Shown here: positions 8,663 through 17,564 of the stretch, one piece after another
Layout: each line of letters begins with the position of its first letter
How positions within the stretch are numbered: position 1 is the first letter of the stretch
Assembly: GCA_003244055.1 (NCBI GenBank)
Contig: QHBZ01000220.1
Coordinates: forward strand, 1 to 33,731
Reading direction: 5' to 3'
Length of the DNA: 33,731 nt
From: Pseudonocardiales bacterium
GTDB lineage: Bacteria; Actinomycetota; Actinomycetes; Mycobacteriales; Pseudonocardiaceae
The notes under the pieces: generated by a model
What the model was told of the DNA's origin: nothing
The model's input: the letters and a program-made list of their open reading frames with translations, nothing else
Databases searched by the model: none
Made by a program: the position numbers and the translations under genes

Positions 8663-10018
8663 ATGGCGCTACGACGCAGGATCCGGTGGGTGGTCCGGCA
8701 CGGGTTGATCAGACTGACGGTGCAACGCCAGGTGCGCTCCGGTGACCTGGGTTCGCGGCTGATGATCGACCCGGCGATCCGCGAGGACCCATTCCCGTAC
8801 TACGACGAGCTGCGCTCGCAGGGTCGAATCGTCACGAGCGGACTCGCGATGATGTCCGCGCACCACGACGTTTGCCTGGCCGTGCTAAGGAGCCCGGACT
8901 TCGGCCAGATGCGGTTGGACCTGCTCCCCGGGATCCTCAAGTTGGGCATGAAGATCGGTGGTCGCTCGGTGCTGGGGCCGATCGAACCACCATCTATGCT
9001 GGTGACCGACCCGCCCCAGCACACCCGCTACCGCAAGCTGGTAACCCGGGCGTTCAGCGCGCGGGCCATCACGGCCATGCGGCCCCGCGTCGAGGAGATC
9101 GCCGAGGATCTGCTCGACGAGGTCGCCCGGGCCGCGACCGCTGGCTCGACAGTAGATCTGGTGGAGCGCTACGCCAGCCTGCTGCCGGCCACCGTGATCG
9201 CCGAGATGCTCGGCGCGCCGGTCGCGATGCGTCGCCAGTTCCTCGACTGGGGGGCGGGCGCGGCGCTGTCTTTGGACATCGGATTGAGCTACCGGGATTT
9301 CCGCCGCTCCGAACTCGACATAGCTGCACTGCACCAATGGATGCTCGGCCACTTCGCCGACGTTCGTCGCGCCCGCCGGGACGACGTCCTCAGCACCCTG
9401 GTGACGGCCCACGACCAGGGCAATCTGACCATTGACGAGCTGAGCAGCATCGCGATGCTGGTGCTCGCCGCCGGTTTCGAGACCACGGTCAACCTGCTGG
9501 GCAACGGTGCCGTGCTGCTGATGCGCCACCCCGAGCAATTGGCCGTACTGCGAGCCCAACCGCAGCGGTGGGCCGGCGCCGTTGAGGAGATCCTGCGCCA
9601 CGAGTCGCCCGTGCAGCGCACCGGCCGCGTCGCGCTACGGGATACGGAGGTGGCCGGCCGTCCGGTCGAGGCCGGCTCATTGATCATCCTGCTGCTGGGC
9701 GGCGCGAACCGGGATCCCGGGATCTTCCCGGATCCCCACCGGTTCGACGTTCAACGCCCCGAGGCAGACCAGAACGTGGCGTTCTCCAGCGGAACCCACT
9801 ACTGCATCGGCGCCGCCCTGGCCCGCATGGAAGGCGAAGTCGGCCTACAGACCCTGTTCCGCCGGTTCCCCGATCTCGCGCTCGCCGGCACCCCACACCG
9901 ACGCCCCACCCGGGTCCTCCGCGGCTACGACGAGATCCCAGTCCGGCTCAACAGCCCCACGGCGCCAGGCACGTCAGTTCATGCGAGCGCGACGAGCCGC
10001 AGCCGCGACGTCCCGTAG
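8663..10018 (+). CDS. Cytochrome P450
   Basis: A 451-residue bacterial class I P450. The I-helix oxygen-activation motif AGFETT is at about residues 269-274, the ExxR pair (EILR) at about 309-312, and the haem loop FSSGTHYCIG at about 374-383 with Cys381 as axial ligand. The C-helix TDPPQHTRYRKLVTRAFS is also typical. The substrate is unknown, and no ferredoxin or ferredoxin reductase gene is adjacent. The ATG at 8663 is chosen because GGAGG lies at 8653-8657. The N-terminal 20 residues are basic and the last 20 are probably disordered. An AT-rich stretch (8600-8632) in the divergent gap to cutA is the likely promoter area. Confidence 0.95.
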   Translation: MALRRRIRWVVRHGLIRLTVQRQVRSGDLGSRLMIDPAIREDPFPYYDELRSQGRIVTSGLAMMSAHHDVCLAVLRSPDFGQMRLDLLPGILKLGMKIGGRSVLGPIEPPSMLVTDPPQHTRYRKLVTRAFSARAITAMRPRVEEIAEDLLDEVARAATAGSTVDLVERYASLLPATVIAEMLGAPVAMRRQFLDWGAGAALSLDIGLSYRDFRRSELDIAALHQWMLGHFADVRRARRDDVLSTLVTAHDQGNLTIDELSSIAMLVLAAGFETTVNLLGNGAVLLMRHPEQLAVLRAQPQRWAGAVEEILRHESPVQRTGRVALRDTEVAGRPVEAGSLIILLLGGANRDPGIFPDPHRFDVQRPEADQNVAFSSGTHYCIGAALARMEGEVGLQTLFRRFPDLALAGTPHRRPTRVLRGYDEIPVRLNSPTAPGTSVHASATSRSRDVP

Positions 10019-10199
10019 GCTGTCCGCGAAATCTACGCAACGGCTGACACCGAGCGGCCACGGCGCCGGCTCGCAAGACTGCGGCACTCCGGAAACCAAC
10101 TCGCCGCCGGTCGCTCGTGACCAGAGCAGGACAGTCAGCTGCCGAGTTCCTGACAGCCGGCCCGATGAGATCCGCTGACGGTGATGATGCAGCTAAGGC

Positions 10200-10205
10200 T
10201 AGGCT
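10200..10205 (+). promoter_or_regulatory. -10 box of the M41-like gene, leaderless type
   Basis: TAGGCT is followed by six bases and the ATG at 10212. No ribosome binding site lies between. Confidence 0.4.
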
Positions 10206-10211
10206 CCGCGC

Positions 10212-10658
10212 ATGGGCTTTGCTGATACGGAACGGAACAGGGCGGCCGTGCATGAAGCGGGGCATGCCCTCCTAGCCTCCTATCGAGGGCTTGCCGTCGC
10301 CATCATTGAGCTGCACCGCAACGACGGTGAGGGCACGATGCGGCTGCGCGAACCACCATCAGAACTCGACCGGGTATGGGTTTTGTATGGCGGTCCATTC
10401 GCGGAAAAAGTGGTCTTCAGAACATGGGGGCCTACCGTTACACCGCCTGAACTTGATGAGTTACTGGTGGCGCATGGCCTATGTCACCAAATGGGAATTA
10501 CCAATACCATCGAGATTAGAGATCAAGTCGAAAGCTATCTCCGGGATCAACAGGTACGGCTTGAGCTCGTCGCAGCCCGACTGTTGGAAACCGGTGCGGT
10601 ACAGGGCGCGGAGCTTGATGAGCTACTTCGCGAAGCGCTTCAGCTGAGCCCAACCTGA
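10212..10658 (+). CDS. Stand-alone M41-like (FtsH-type) zinc peptidase domain protein
   Basis: A 148-residue protein with the zinc-metalloprotease motif HEAGH at residues 14-18. Further on it follows the order of the FtsH peptidase domain: a YGG-FAEKVVF segment (the FtsH LGGRAAEE region), a TPPELDELL stretch where FtsH has its third zinc ligand (candidates Glu80/Asp82), a MGI segment, and a C-terminal helix ending LLETGAVQGAELDELL, like the FtsH LL-x-ET-G-EL pattern. The AAA ATPase and membrane domains of FtsH are absent. Base composition is less GC-rich than the neighbours (10,380-10,560), which suggests transfer. The substrate is unknown. The peptidase assignment rests on motif order. Confidence 0.8.
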   Translation: MGFADTERNRAAVHEAGHALLASYRGLAVAIIELHRNDGEGTMRLREPPSELDRVWVLYGGPFAEKVVFRTWGPTVTPPELDELLVAHGLCHQMGITNTIEIRDQVESYLRDQQVRLELVAARLLETGAVQGAELDELLREALQLSPT

Positions 10659-10980
10659 CAGGCTTGGTCTCAGCTTAGATGGGAAGAACCGCACTCACCT
10701 GTCAAGCATGTCGACTCGACGTGTCTTTCTGACCTCGGAGGATAGTCTCCGGCCGCGATCTCGCTGAGGTGCGCATCGAGCGCTCGGTTGGCAGGATCAT
10801 GCTTGGCTGGCTCGGCCGCACCGGCAGGTCGATGTGGTTCGGTACGGCATCAACGACGCGGGCTTCGCCGGCGACACCAGCCAGTTCCTGCAGGAACTGA
10901 CCCAGCGCTGGGAAACACGGGATGCGGATCGTGACTCTCTTCCGTAGCGGCAAGAGAAGGGGACTCGCACACCCGAGAAG
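10659..10980. other. Intergenic stretch without a convincing gene
   Basis: About 320 bases between the M41-like gene and the tmRNA hairpin. A plus-strand open frame of 59 codons (10768-10947) lacks a good start and ribosome binding site and resembles nothing recognised; it could be the tail of a lost gene. Because tmRNA 3' ends are common insertion points for mobile elements, this stretch may be remnant sequence. Confidence 0.5.
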
Positions 10981-11015
10981 CGTGAATGCCCAGGCCATCA
11001 GCCTGGGCATTCACG
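10981..11015 (-). terminator. Hairpin directly after ssrA
   Basis: A perfect 15-bp inverted repeat (10981-10995 with 11001-11015) around the 5-base loop CATCA begins one base past the tmRNA 3' end. There is no long T run after it, so it may act as a processing or weak termination structure. Confidence 0.7.
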
Positions 11016-11016
11016 G

Positions 11017-11383
11017 TGGAGGTGCCGGGAATCGAACCCGGGTCCTCCGTCGTCTCATCAGGGCTTCTCCGTGCGCAGTCCACTACGCCTCTACTCGGAC
11101 CCACCGGTCACGTAGACAAGCCGGTGTGACGATCCCAGTCGCTGTAGGTGTCCCATCCAGACCCCGCGACCGGGCCTGGCGGTGAGTCCCCTTACTGGTG
11201 CCGGGGTCCGGGGCGGGGACGCCCCCGGTCCGACACAGTCGCTACTCGCTCAGGCGGCGAGGGCGAACTGAGCGCGATTTGCATCGGCGCTTATTGGTGT
11301 GCGATGACGCTTACGGTGGTCTCTCGCCTGCACCGGCACGCTTCCCACTGACTCAACGTCCAGAGTCGAAACCGTTCACCCCC
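11017..11383 (-). ncRNA. ssrA: Transfer-messenger RNA (tmRNA)
   Basis: A one-piece tmRNA of 367 nucleotides that rescues stalled ribosomes. The 5' end GGGGGTGAACGGTTTCGAC and the 3' end with a T arm (CCGGG-TTCGATT-CCCGG) and CACCTCCA form the tRNA-like part. The acceptor stem has the G3:U70 pair needed for alanine charging. The tag frame (11250-11288) reads ADANRAQFALAA then TGA; the AAGC-GCC-GAT context before it resembles mycobacterial tmRNA, and the LAA end is the ClpXP/ClpAP degron. CCA is not encoded. The first tag codon is inferred by comparison with mycobacteria. Confidence 0.96.
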
Positions 11384-11431
11384 TCGTCGGGCTGCTTAAC
11401 CACCCTAGAGTAACGCCTGGAGGCCCAGTCT

Positions 11432-12367
11432 TCATCCCCGATGCCCAGCGACGTCGAGCCGCAGCAACCGGGCGGGCGTGTCGTGCACCACCGCGCGCAG
11501 GAAAGGCGCACCCAACCGGTCATCGGCGGCCGCCCAGCCCGCGACCGCACGCAACTGGGTGGCGTAGTCGTAGGGGATGTTCGGGAAGTCGGTGCCCAGC
11601 GCGATCCGGTCCGCCACGTCGACCAGTCGTGCCGCCCAGTCCGCCGGGAGTGGGGCGAGCAGGTCGGTGAAGGGCACCCCGACCATCGTCGTGTCGAGGT
11701 GCACGCCGGGATAGCGCAGCGCGAGCTCCAGGGCATCGCTGTAGTCGGGCAGTCCGGCATGAGCCAGCACCGCGACCAGCCGGGGATGGGCGGCGAGCAC
11801 CTCGCCGAACACGCCCAACCCGGTGTAGCGCCCGGCAACGGGCCCATTGCCGCAGTGCACCACGACCGGCACGGCGGCCTCGGCCAGCAGTCCCCATGCC
11901 GCGTCGAGCAGCGGATCACGCGGGTCGAAACCACCTACCTGCACGTGCATCTTGACGCAGCGCGCGCCACCGACCAGCGCTCGCTGCAGGTACTCGGCGA
12001 CGCCCGGTTCGGGATAGAAAGTGGCTGTGGGCACGGCCTCAGCAACCGCGGCAGCGAATTCGGCGACCCAGCGGTTGAGCCAGTCCGCCATCCCTGGTTT
12101 GTGCGGGTAGACCAATGGCGCGAACCTTCGCACGTCCATCGCGCGCAAAACCGCGACGCGATCTTCCTGGGGAAGCCGGTAATGCACCGGCCACGGCGTG
12201 CCGTAGTGCTCTGCGGCCTGGTCGAAGAAGGCCCACACCTTGGCCATCACCTGGTCGGGCAGGAAGTGCACGTGCAGGTCGATCAGCCCGCCGGAGCCCA
12301 GCGCCGCCGTCCAAGGCGCTACATCGGCGTCATCGACGGGCGGCACGGTCACCGGATCGCGGCTCAC
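11432..12367 (-). CDS. Amidohydrolase family 2 (TIM-barrel metal-dependent hydrolase)
   Basis: About 311 residues of an Amidohydro_2 (PF04909-like) enzyme, the family of ACMSD-type decarboxylases and lactone hydrolases. Metal-site motifs are visible: DLHVHF near the N-terminus, VVHCGNG and VLAHAGLPDYSD in the middle, and the catalytic aspartate in GTDFPNIPYDY. The substrate is not evident. The start is uncertain. The GTG at 12367 is used here, but the frame stays open through four 15-bp repeats to a TTG at 12421, one base after the smpB stop. It lies between smpB and ssrA, which are usually closer neighbours in actinobacteria. Confidence 0.85.
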   Translation of the reverse strand: MSRDPVTVPPVDDADVAPWTAALGSGGLIDLHVHFLPDQVMAKVWAFFDQAAEHYGTPWPVHYRLPQEDRVAVLRAMDVRRFAPLVYPHKPGMADWLNRWVAEFAAAVAEAVPTATFYPEPGVAEYLQRALVGGARCVKMHVQVGGFDPRDPLLDAAWGLLAEAAVPVVVHCGNGPVAGRYTGLGVFGEVLAAHPRLVAVLAHAGLPDYSDALELALRYPGVHLDTTMVGVPFTDLLAPLPADWAARLVDVADRIALGTDFPNIPYDYATQLRAVAGWAAADDRLGAPFLRAVVHDTPARLLRLDVAGHRG

Positions 12368-12427
12368 CAGTGTCGACTGACCCGGTGCCGACTGACCCGG
12401 TGTCAACTCACCCGGTGTCAACTCACC
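12368..12427. repeat. Four tandem 15-bp repeats across the smpB stop codon
   Basis: Units at 12368-12382, 12383-12397, 12398-12412 and 12413-12427. The two nearest smpB are identical and the others differ at a few bases. The smpB stop lies in the last unit, and because the period is a multiple of three the next unit repeats the stop in frame. Confidence 0.9.
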
Positions 12428-12896
12428 CCATGCCCTTGGCGCGCCGCCCCAAAGCTCGCGCCACTTCGCGGTTCGCGTCGCGCTTGGCCAGGTCAGCGCG
12501 CTTGTCGTAGGTCCGCTTGCCGCGGCCCAGCGCGATCTCCACCTTCACCTTGCCGTCGGAGAAGTACATCGACAATGGCACCAGCGCCAGCCCGCTCTCC
12601 CTGGTCTTGCCGATCAGCCGGAGGATCTCCTTGCGGTGCAGCAGCAACTTGCGGGTCCGTCGGGGCTCGTGGTTGGTCCAACTACCTTGGGTGTATTCCG
12701 GGATGTGCAGACCGCGTAGCCACACCTCGCCATCCTCGACGCTGGCGAAGGCGTCCGTCAGCGAGGCACGGCCGGCGCGCAGCGACTTCACTTCCGTGCC
12801 GGTGAGCACGATGCCCGCCTCGTAGGTGTCCATGATCTCGTAATCGTGCCGGGCCCGCCGGTTCGACGCGATCACCTTGCGGCCGTGCTCCTTCAT
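12423..12896 (-). CDS. smpB: SsrA-binding protein SmpB
   Basis: A 157-residue SmpB that binds the tRNA-like part of tmRNA and delivers it to stalled ribosomes. The OB-fold core includes [38 protein letters not shown] and [10 protein letters not shown], and the basic C-terminal tail ([23 protein letters not shown]), which enters the mRNA channel, is complete. The gene starts ten bases after ftsX, so it belongs to the prfB-ftsEX transcript region. The ssrA gene lies downstream on the same strand. Confidence 0.98.
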   Translation of the reverse strand: MKEHGRKVIASNRRARHDYEIMDTYEAGIVLTGTEVKSLRAGRASLTDAFASVEDGEVWLRGLHIPEYTQGSWTNHEPRRTRKLLLHRKEILRLIGKTRESGLALVPLSMYFSDGKVKVEIALGRGKRTYDKRADLAKRDANREVARALGRRAKGMG

Positions 12897-12906
12897 GGCG
12901 TCCGCA

Positions 12907-13809
12907 TCATGTCCGCACGTAAAGCCGCAGCGTCAGGTAACCGGTCAGGGCGGCGACCGAAGCACCCACCAGCAGCAGGATCGGCGCCACCGAGAAGATG
13001 TCCGCGTAGCCGATCCGCGGCACGATCGCCGCCTCGAAAACGCCGGCCAGCACCCGGTCGACGAAAGCGACCTTGCCGATCACCAGGCCCACGATCGCCA
13101 GCACACCCCCGACCACTCCGGCGACCACCGCCTCGAGGAGGAACGGTAGCTGGGTGTACCAACGGGAGGCCCCGGTCAGGCGCATGACGCCGACCTCGGC
13201 GCGCCGGGTGAACGCCGAGATCTGGATCGTGTTGGAGATCAGCAGTAGCGCCGCGAGAGCCTGGATCAGCGCGATCACGAAAGTCGCGTTGCGCAACCCG
13301 TCGAGGGCCCGGAACAGCTGCCGGAGGTACTCACCCTGGTCGGTGACCCGGTCCACACCGGGGCGCCCGGTGAACGCCTTGGCGATGGAGGGGAACCGGG
13401 CAGGATCGGACAGCTGAACCCGCAACGACGCCGGCAGCGCCTCGGGTCTGGCCAGCTGCAGCAGTTCCGGCTGACCCTGGAAGATCCGCTGGAACCGCGC
13501 GAAGGCGGCCTGCCGGCTCTCGAATATCACGGTCTGCACTCCGGGAGCCGACTCCAACTGCCCGCGCAGGGCGGAGCAGGTGCTCGACGTGCAACCGGGG
13601 TCATTCGCGCTGATGTCGGCGCTGAGATACACCACGGTCTCGACGCGCTGGTAGTAGTCCTGCTGCATCCGGTCGATGGTGCGGACCACGAGCAGACCCC
13701 CGCCGAGCAGGCCGAGTGAGATCGCCGTAGTCAGGATCATCGCTACGGTCATCGTGACGTTGCGGCGTAGGCCGGTGACGACCTCGCTGAACACGAAGCT
13801 GGCGCGCAT
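12907..13809 (-). CDS. ftsX: Cell division protein FtsX
   Basis: A 300-residue FtsX, the membrane part of the FtsEX complex that activates cell-wall hydrolases at the septum. It has one N-terminal helix (about 18-42), a large extracytoplasmic domain (about 45-170) with a cysteine pair in GCTSSTC, and three further helices (about 176-197, 220-245 and 270-292). The length is usual for actinobacteria. The start MRASFVFSE is typical of the family. It follows ftsE by 69 bases. Confidence 0.97.
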   Translation of the reverse strand: MRASFVFSEVVTGLRRNVTMTVAMILTTAISLGLLGGGLLVVRTIDRMQQDYYQRVETVVYLSADISANDPGCTSSTCSALRGQLESAPGVQTVIFESRQAAFARFQRIFQGQPELLQLARPEALPASLRVQLSDPARFPSIAKAFTGRPGVDRVTDQGEYLRQLFRALDGLRNATFVIALIQALAALLLISNTIQISAFTRRAEVGVMRLTGASRWYTQLPFLLEAVVAGVVGGVLAIVGLVIGKVAFVDRVLAGVFEAAIVPRIGYADIFSVAPILLLVGASVAALTGYLTLRLYVRT

Positions 13810-13878
13810 GGGAAGTGAACATTCCTCGGGTTGGGGACGGGGGGCACAGTACCAATGCGTCGGCCCGGCATGCCGGTG

Positions 13879-14568
13879 TCAGCGGCTGACTCCGTACACG
13901 CCGCGGCTCTCGTCCCGGACGAGCTGCCCGAGATGGAGCTCCACGACGCGACGACGCATGGAGTCGACTATCGTGTGGTCGTGGGTGGCCATCAGTACCG
14001 TGGTGCCGGTTCGATTGACCCTTTCCAGCAGCAGCATGATCTCGTGGCTGATGTCGCGGTCCAGGTTCCCGGTGGGCTCGTCGGCCAGCAGCACCAGCGG
14101 CCGGTTCACGAAGGCTCGGGCGATCGCCACCCGCTGCTGCTCTCCGCCGGAGAGCTCATGCGGCATCCGGTCCGCCTTGCCCTCCAGCCCGACCAGCTCA
14201 AGCACCTCGGGCACCACCTTGCGGATGGTGTGCCGGGGCTTGCCGATCACCTCCAGGGCGAACGCAACGTTCTCGGTGACCGTCTTGTTGCCCAGTAGCC
14301 GGAAGTCCTGGAACACGCAGCCCACCCGCTGCCGCAGCTGCGGGATACGACGTTGGGAGAGCTTGCCGACGTTGAGGTCCGCCACGTAGACGTCGCCTGT
14401 GCTGGCCACCTCCTCGCGCAGCAACAGCCGCAACAGAGTGGACTTGCCCGATCCGGACGGTCCGATGAGAAACGCGAACTCGCCCTTTCCCACCGCGACT
14501 GTGACGTCATCGAGAGCGGGTCGGGTAGAAGTCCGGTAGGACTTGCTGACGTGCTCGAGTCGGATCAC
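13879..14568 (-). CDS. ftsE: Cell division ATP-binding protein FtsE
   Basis: A 229-residue ABC ATPase, partner of FtsX. It has Walker [10 protein letters not shown] (about residues 35-43), signature [15 protein letters not shown], Walker [12 protein letters not shown] and the switch histidine in ATHD. The start [11 protein letters not shown] is typical. It lies 78 bases after prfB on the same strand. Confidence 0.97.
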   Translation of the reverse strand: MIRLEHVSKSYRTSTRPALDDVTVAVGKGEFAFLIGPSGSGKSTLLRLLLREEVASTGDVYVADLNVGKLSQRRIPQLRQRVGCVFQDFRLLGNKTVTENVAFALEVIGKPRHTIRKVVPEVLELVGLEGKADRMPHELSGGEQQRVAIARAFVNRPLVLLADEPTGNLDRDISHEIMLLLERVNRTGTTVLMATHDHTIVDSMRRRVVELHLGQLVRDESRGVYGVSR

Positions 14569-14646
14569 GAGCGGCGAGTCTACTCATCCAGGCCGGGTAC
14601 TTGACCGGCGCCACGGCGAAGGCACGCCAGCAGATTTCTACCGGGT

Positions 14647-15759
14647 TCAGCCAGCCACCCGCGCCTCCTGCTGGCGACGCCACCGGATACCGGATTCGAG
14701 GAAGCCATCGATGTCCCCGTCGAGCACCGCGGCCGGGTTGCCCACCTCGTGCTCGGTCCGTAGATCCTTGACCATCTGGTAGGGATGCAGCACGTAGGAC
14801 CGCATCTGGTTGCCCCACGAGCTGCCCTCACCCTTGAGCGCGTCCATCTCCGCCTGCTGCTCCTGGCGCTTGCGCTCCAGCAGCCGGGACTGCAGTACCC
14901 GCATCGCCGCGGCCCGGTTCTGGATCTGCGATTTCTCGTTCTGGCAGGACACCACGATCCCGGTCGGCAGATGGGTGATACGCACTGCGGAATCGGTAGT
15001 GTTGACGCTCTGTCCGCCGGGTCCGGAAGATCGAAAAACGTCGATACGAATCTCATTCTCCGGGATATCGACGTGATCGGTGGTTTCGGTCACCGGAAGC
15101 ACCTCGACGCCGGCGAAGGATGTTTGCCGGCGGCCTTGATTATCAAACGGTGAGATCCGGACGAGCCGGTGGGTGCCTTGCTCAACCGACAGCGTGCCGT
15201 AGGCGAAGGGTGCCTTGACCACGAACGTAGCCGACTTGATGCCGGCCTCCTCGGCGGGGGAGATGTCGTAGACCTCGGTGGGGTGGCCGTGCCGCTCGGC
15301 CCATCGCAGGTACATCCGCATCAGCATCTCGGCCCAGTCGGCCGCGTCCACTCCCCCCGCCTCGGAGCGGATCGTCACCAGCGCGTCCCGCTCGTCGTAC
15401 TCGCCGGCCAGCAAGGTCCGGATCTCCAACGACGCGATCTCCTTGCGCAGCCGGTGGTGCTCGGTTTCGGCCTCGCGACGGGCGCCCTCGTCAGCGCCCT
15501 CCTCGGCCAGTTCGTAGAGGATCTCCACGTCATCCAGCCGCTGCCGCAGACCCAACACCCGCCGCAGGTCACCCTGCTTGTGGGAGAGCTTGCTGTTGAC
15601 CTGTTGGGCGTGTTCGACGTCATCCCACAGGTCAGGTCGGGATGCCTGCTCCTGCAGTTCGGCTACCTGAGCTTGCAACCGGTCGATGTCCAGGACAGCC
15701 TCGATCCCGGCGAGGGTGTTGGCTAGATCCTTGAGGTCTGCGGCGACGTCGGGGTTCAC
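14647..15759 (-). CDS. prfB: Peptide chain release factor 2 (RF2)
   Basis: A 370-residue class I release factor. The stop-codon-reading tripeptide is SPF (in [12 protein letters not shown]), diagnostic of RF2 for UGA/UAA. The peptidyl-tRNA hydrolysis motif GGQ is in [17 protein letters not shown]. The GTG at 15759 gives the usual actinobacterial N-terminus [16 protein letters not shown]. No programmed frameshift site is present, unlike in many other bacteria. The start has no ribosome binding site but follows TACCCT by eight bases. Confidence 0.97.
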   Translation of the reverse strand: MNPDVAADLKDLANTLAGIEAVLDIDRLQAQVAELQEQASRPDLWDDVEHAQQVNSKLSHKQGDLRRVLGLRQRLDDVEILYELAEEGADEGARREAETEHHRLRKEIASLEIRTLLAGEYDERDALVTIRSEAGGVDAADWAEMLMRMYLRWAERHGHPTEVYDISPAEEAGIKSATFVVKAPFAYGTLSVEQGTHRLVRISPFDNQGRRQTSFAGVEVLPVTETTDHVDIPENEIRIDVFRSSGPGGQSVNTTDSAVRITHLPTGIVVSCQNEKSQIQNRAAAMRVLQSRLLERKRQEQQAEMDALKGEGSSWGNQMRSYVLHPYQMVKDLRTEHEVGNPAAVLDGDIDGFLESGIRWRRQQEARVAG

Positions 15760-15767
15760 GTCGAGCC

Positions 15768-15773
15768 AGGGTA
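15768..15773 (-). promoter_or_regulatory. -10 box of prfB, leaderless type
   Basis: TACCCT on the minus strand, eight bases before the GTG at 15759. Confidence 0.45.
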
Positions 15774-15786
15774 GTCGCCCCCGTTG

Positions 15787-15840
15787 CTCAATCCCTCGGG
15801 ATGGCTCAATCCCTCGGGATGGCTCAGTCCCTCGGGATGG
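15787..15840. repeat. Three tandem 18-bp repeats across the padR stop codon
   Basis: Copies at 15787-15804, 15805-15822 and 15823-15840; the first two are identical and the third differs by one base. On the minus strand each reads Ala-Ile-Pro-Arg-Asp-stop in the padR frame, so the last five codons and the stop are present three times. Confidence 0.95.
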
Positions 15841-16324
15841 CGTCGAGCAACTTGAGCACAGCGCGCCGATGCGCCACCGTGAAGTCTGCGGCAGCCTTGG
15901 TGTAGGGATTGGTGGCGGCCTTCGCGTCTGCCCTGGCCTCGTCAAGAGCACCGAGGTAGTCGGCCCGGGCGGTGCTGACCAGGTTGGCGCGCTGTTTGGG
16001 GGTCAGCTGCCCGGCGTGCACGAGTCGCAGGATCAGCGGGCTGCGCAGGTTGTCCGACCCCGACGGGGAGTTCAGCCAGGACTTGAACGCGCGCTTGCCG
16101 GCGGCAGTGAGGACGTACTGCTGGCTGGACCGTGCTCCCCTCTTGCCGAGCCGGAGCAGACCGGACTCGGTGAGCACGGGCAGTTCGCGGTAGACCTGGC
16201 TACGGGTGACCCCGAAGAACGGCCCAAATCGCTCATCGGCGACCGCGACCAGTTGCCCGCCGGTCATCGGGCCCGTGTGCAGCAATCCGAGCAGGGCGGC
16301 CGACGTGGCGTTCAGGTCGCGCAT
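15824..16324 (-). CDS. PadR family transcriptional regulator
   Basis: A 166-residue PadR-type repressor. The winged helix-turn-helix covers about residues 8-80 ([16 protein letters not shown] through [19 protein letters not shown] and the wing with [15 protein letters not shown]), and the C-terminal helical dimerisation domain about 90-160. Effector and targets are unknown. The ATG at 16324 gives a family-typical N-terminus. An in-frame ATG at 16363 is possible, with CCACTGTGG and a similar CCACATTGG nearby as potential operator halves (about 16358-16388). Confidence 0.88.
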   Translation of the reverse strand: MRDLNATSAALLGLLHTGPMTGGQLVAVADERFGPFFGVTRSQVYRELPVLTESGLLRLGKRGARSSQQYVLTAAGKRAFKSWLNSPSGSDNLRSPLILRLVHAGQLTPKQRANLVSTARADYLGALDEARADAKAATNPYTKAAADFTVAHRRAVLKLLDAIPRD

Positions 16325-16427
16325 CCACTCACGGTGCCACGCCCGCCTGGAGCTTGTCCACATTGGTCGAGCACGACTGTCCACTGTGGCAGAGCTCGTT
16401 TCAAGCAGCGGTGGAGCAGGTCCTCGA

Positions 16428-17019
16428 TCAGCCGGCGTCTCGGGACGCAACCTGCCCAGGGAGAGTTCGTCGATGGTGGCCTTCGGCGAGGGCCTTGAGG
16501 GTGAGCAGCTGCTTGCGCATCATGATCAGATCACCCCAGGCCAGGGCCGCGTAGCGGGCCCGCTGCCACCTGCCGTCGTTGCCGACGTTGAGCTTGACGA
16601 CCAGCCGGGCGGCGTTCGTGCCGCGTGGGGTGACGGCGTAGGTCCCGGCCAAGGGGCCGAACATGCGAATGAATGGATGGCGTCCGGTGCCGGATATGTG
16701 CCTGCCGGGCTCGAATTCGGTGATCTCAAACACGAGAAAATGCTGGCCCACGGCGAGCTCATCGGCGCCGGGTGTGAGCTGGCGGGGGCTGCGCCGGCCG
16801 CCGTTGTCGAGCAGGTCGTAGCTGTGGCCTTGAACCCGTAGCGGCAGACCAGGTCATGGTAGAAATTGCGACCCTTCGCGCCCATGCCGCCGATGTAGAG
16901 CGCCCACTTCGGCCGGATGGCGTCGAGCAGCCCGGTAGCGATGTACTCGTCCTCGGTGATGGCTAGCGGTGTGCTGACCACGACGTCGATGAGGTGCGCC
17001 CGCTGATCACGTCGGGCGC
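16428..17019 (-). pseudogene. Decayed locus: piece of an LLM-class F420 oxidoreductase joined to the C-terminal part of an SRPBCC protein
   Basis: Two unrelated remnants meet in different frames. Upstream (about 16,981-16,830) the minus strand encodes about 50 residues, including KWALYIGGMGAKGRNFYHDL, that match an internal part of LLM-class, F420-dependent oxidoreductases. Directly after, in another frame, comes SYDLLDNGGRRSPRQLTPGA through GDLIMMRKQLLTLKALAEG, the last two thirds of an SRPBCC (START-like) protein, ending at 16428. Neither gene has its N-terminal part, and no start or ribosome binding site serves them. A deletion that fused the interiors of two neighbouring genes is the simplest explanation. 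Family assignments rest on motif memory. Confidence 0.65.
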
Positions 17020-17496
17020 TTACGAGCGTAGCCGCGGCCGCAGGTCGTCGGCTGCAACGTCCAGACCGTCACCCTCGATCCGGGCGGCAAGCCGACGGGC
17101 GTGGGCGGCGACGCCTGCGATGTCCAGTCCGTGTGGGGGCTCGGCAGCGTAGGGATCGATGCGGTCTGCGCCACGCCGCAGCAACGCCGCGGCGCCCTTC
17201 GAGTTGCCCCGCTGCGCGTGGGTCAAGCCGACCGCGAGCTGCGCCAGGCCCTGCCACAGCTCGCGGTCCTGTCCCGAAGTCGCCTTCCACACTCCTTCGA
17301 ACACCTCGTGGGCGTGGAAGGGATAGCCATCATCGATCAACCGCTGAGCTTGGCGGACCGCGTCATCCGGGCTGAGCACCACGTCCTCGGCAACCCGGTC
17401 CACCCCCTGCGTGCCGTGCGGCAGCGGCCGGCCCTGGGCGTCTCGGGGACGGGCGTTGCGGGCCCGTCCGGTGGGGTCCCGATCCCGGCTGTCCAT
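17020..17496 (-). CDS. DUF309 domain protein
   Basis: A 158-residue protein. The N-terminal 35 residues are polar and probably disordered. The DUF309 helical core (about 40-115) carries FHAHEVFEGVWK, WQGLAQLAVGLTHAQRGN and GAAALLRRGADRI. The biochemical role of the family is not established; the paired His/Glu in HAHEVFE is its most conserved spot. It is divergent from the MshC-like gene with 68 bases between the starts. Confidence 0.88.
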   Translation of the reverse strand: MDSRDRDPTGRARNARPRDAQGRPLPHGTQGVDRVAEDVVLSPDDAVRQAQRLIDDGYPFHAHEVFEGVWKATSGQDRELWQGLAQLAVGLTHAQRGNSKGAAALLRRGADRIDPYAAEPPHGLDIAGVAAHARRLAARIEGDGLDVAADDLRPRLRS

Positions 17497-17564
17497 CCGT
17501 GCATGATGGCCTGCAATGCGCCCCTGGGGTAAGAATCTTCGCCAGGCGCGGGCAGGATAGGCGC

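Noticed and set aside
10768-10947. Small plus-strand protein of 59 codons before ssrA
   Set aside because: No credible start codon or ribosome binding site and no recognisable family; kept only as a possible remnant.
15650-15759. Programmed +1 frameshift in prfB
   Set aside because: The RF2 frame is continuous from the GTG at 15759, and no CTTTGA-like site is present.
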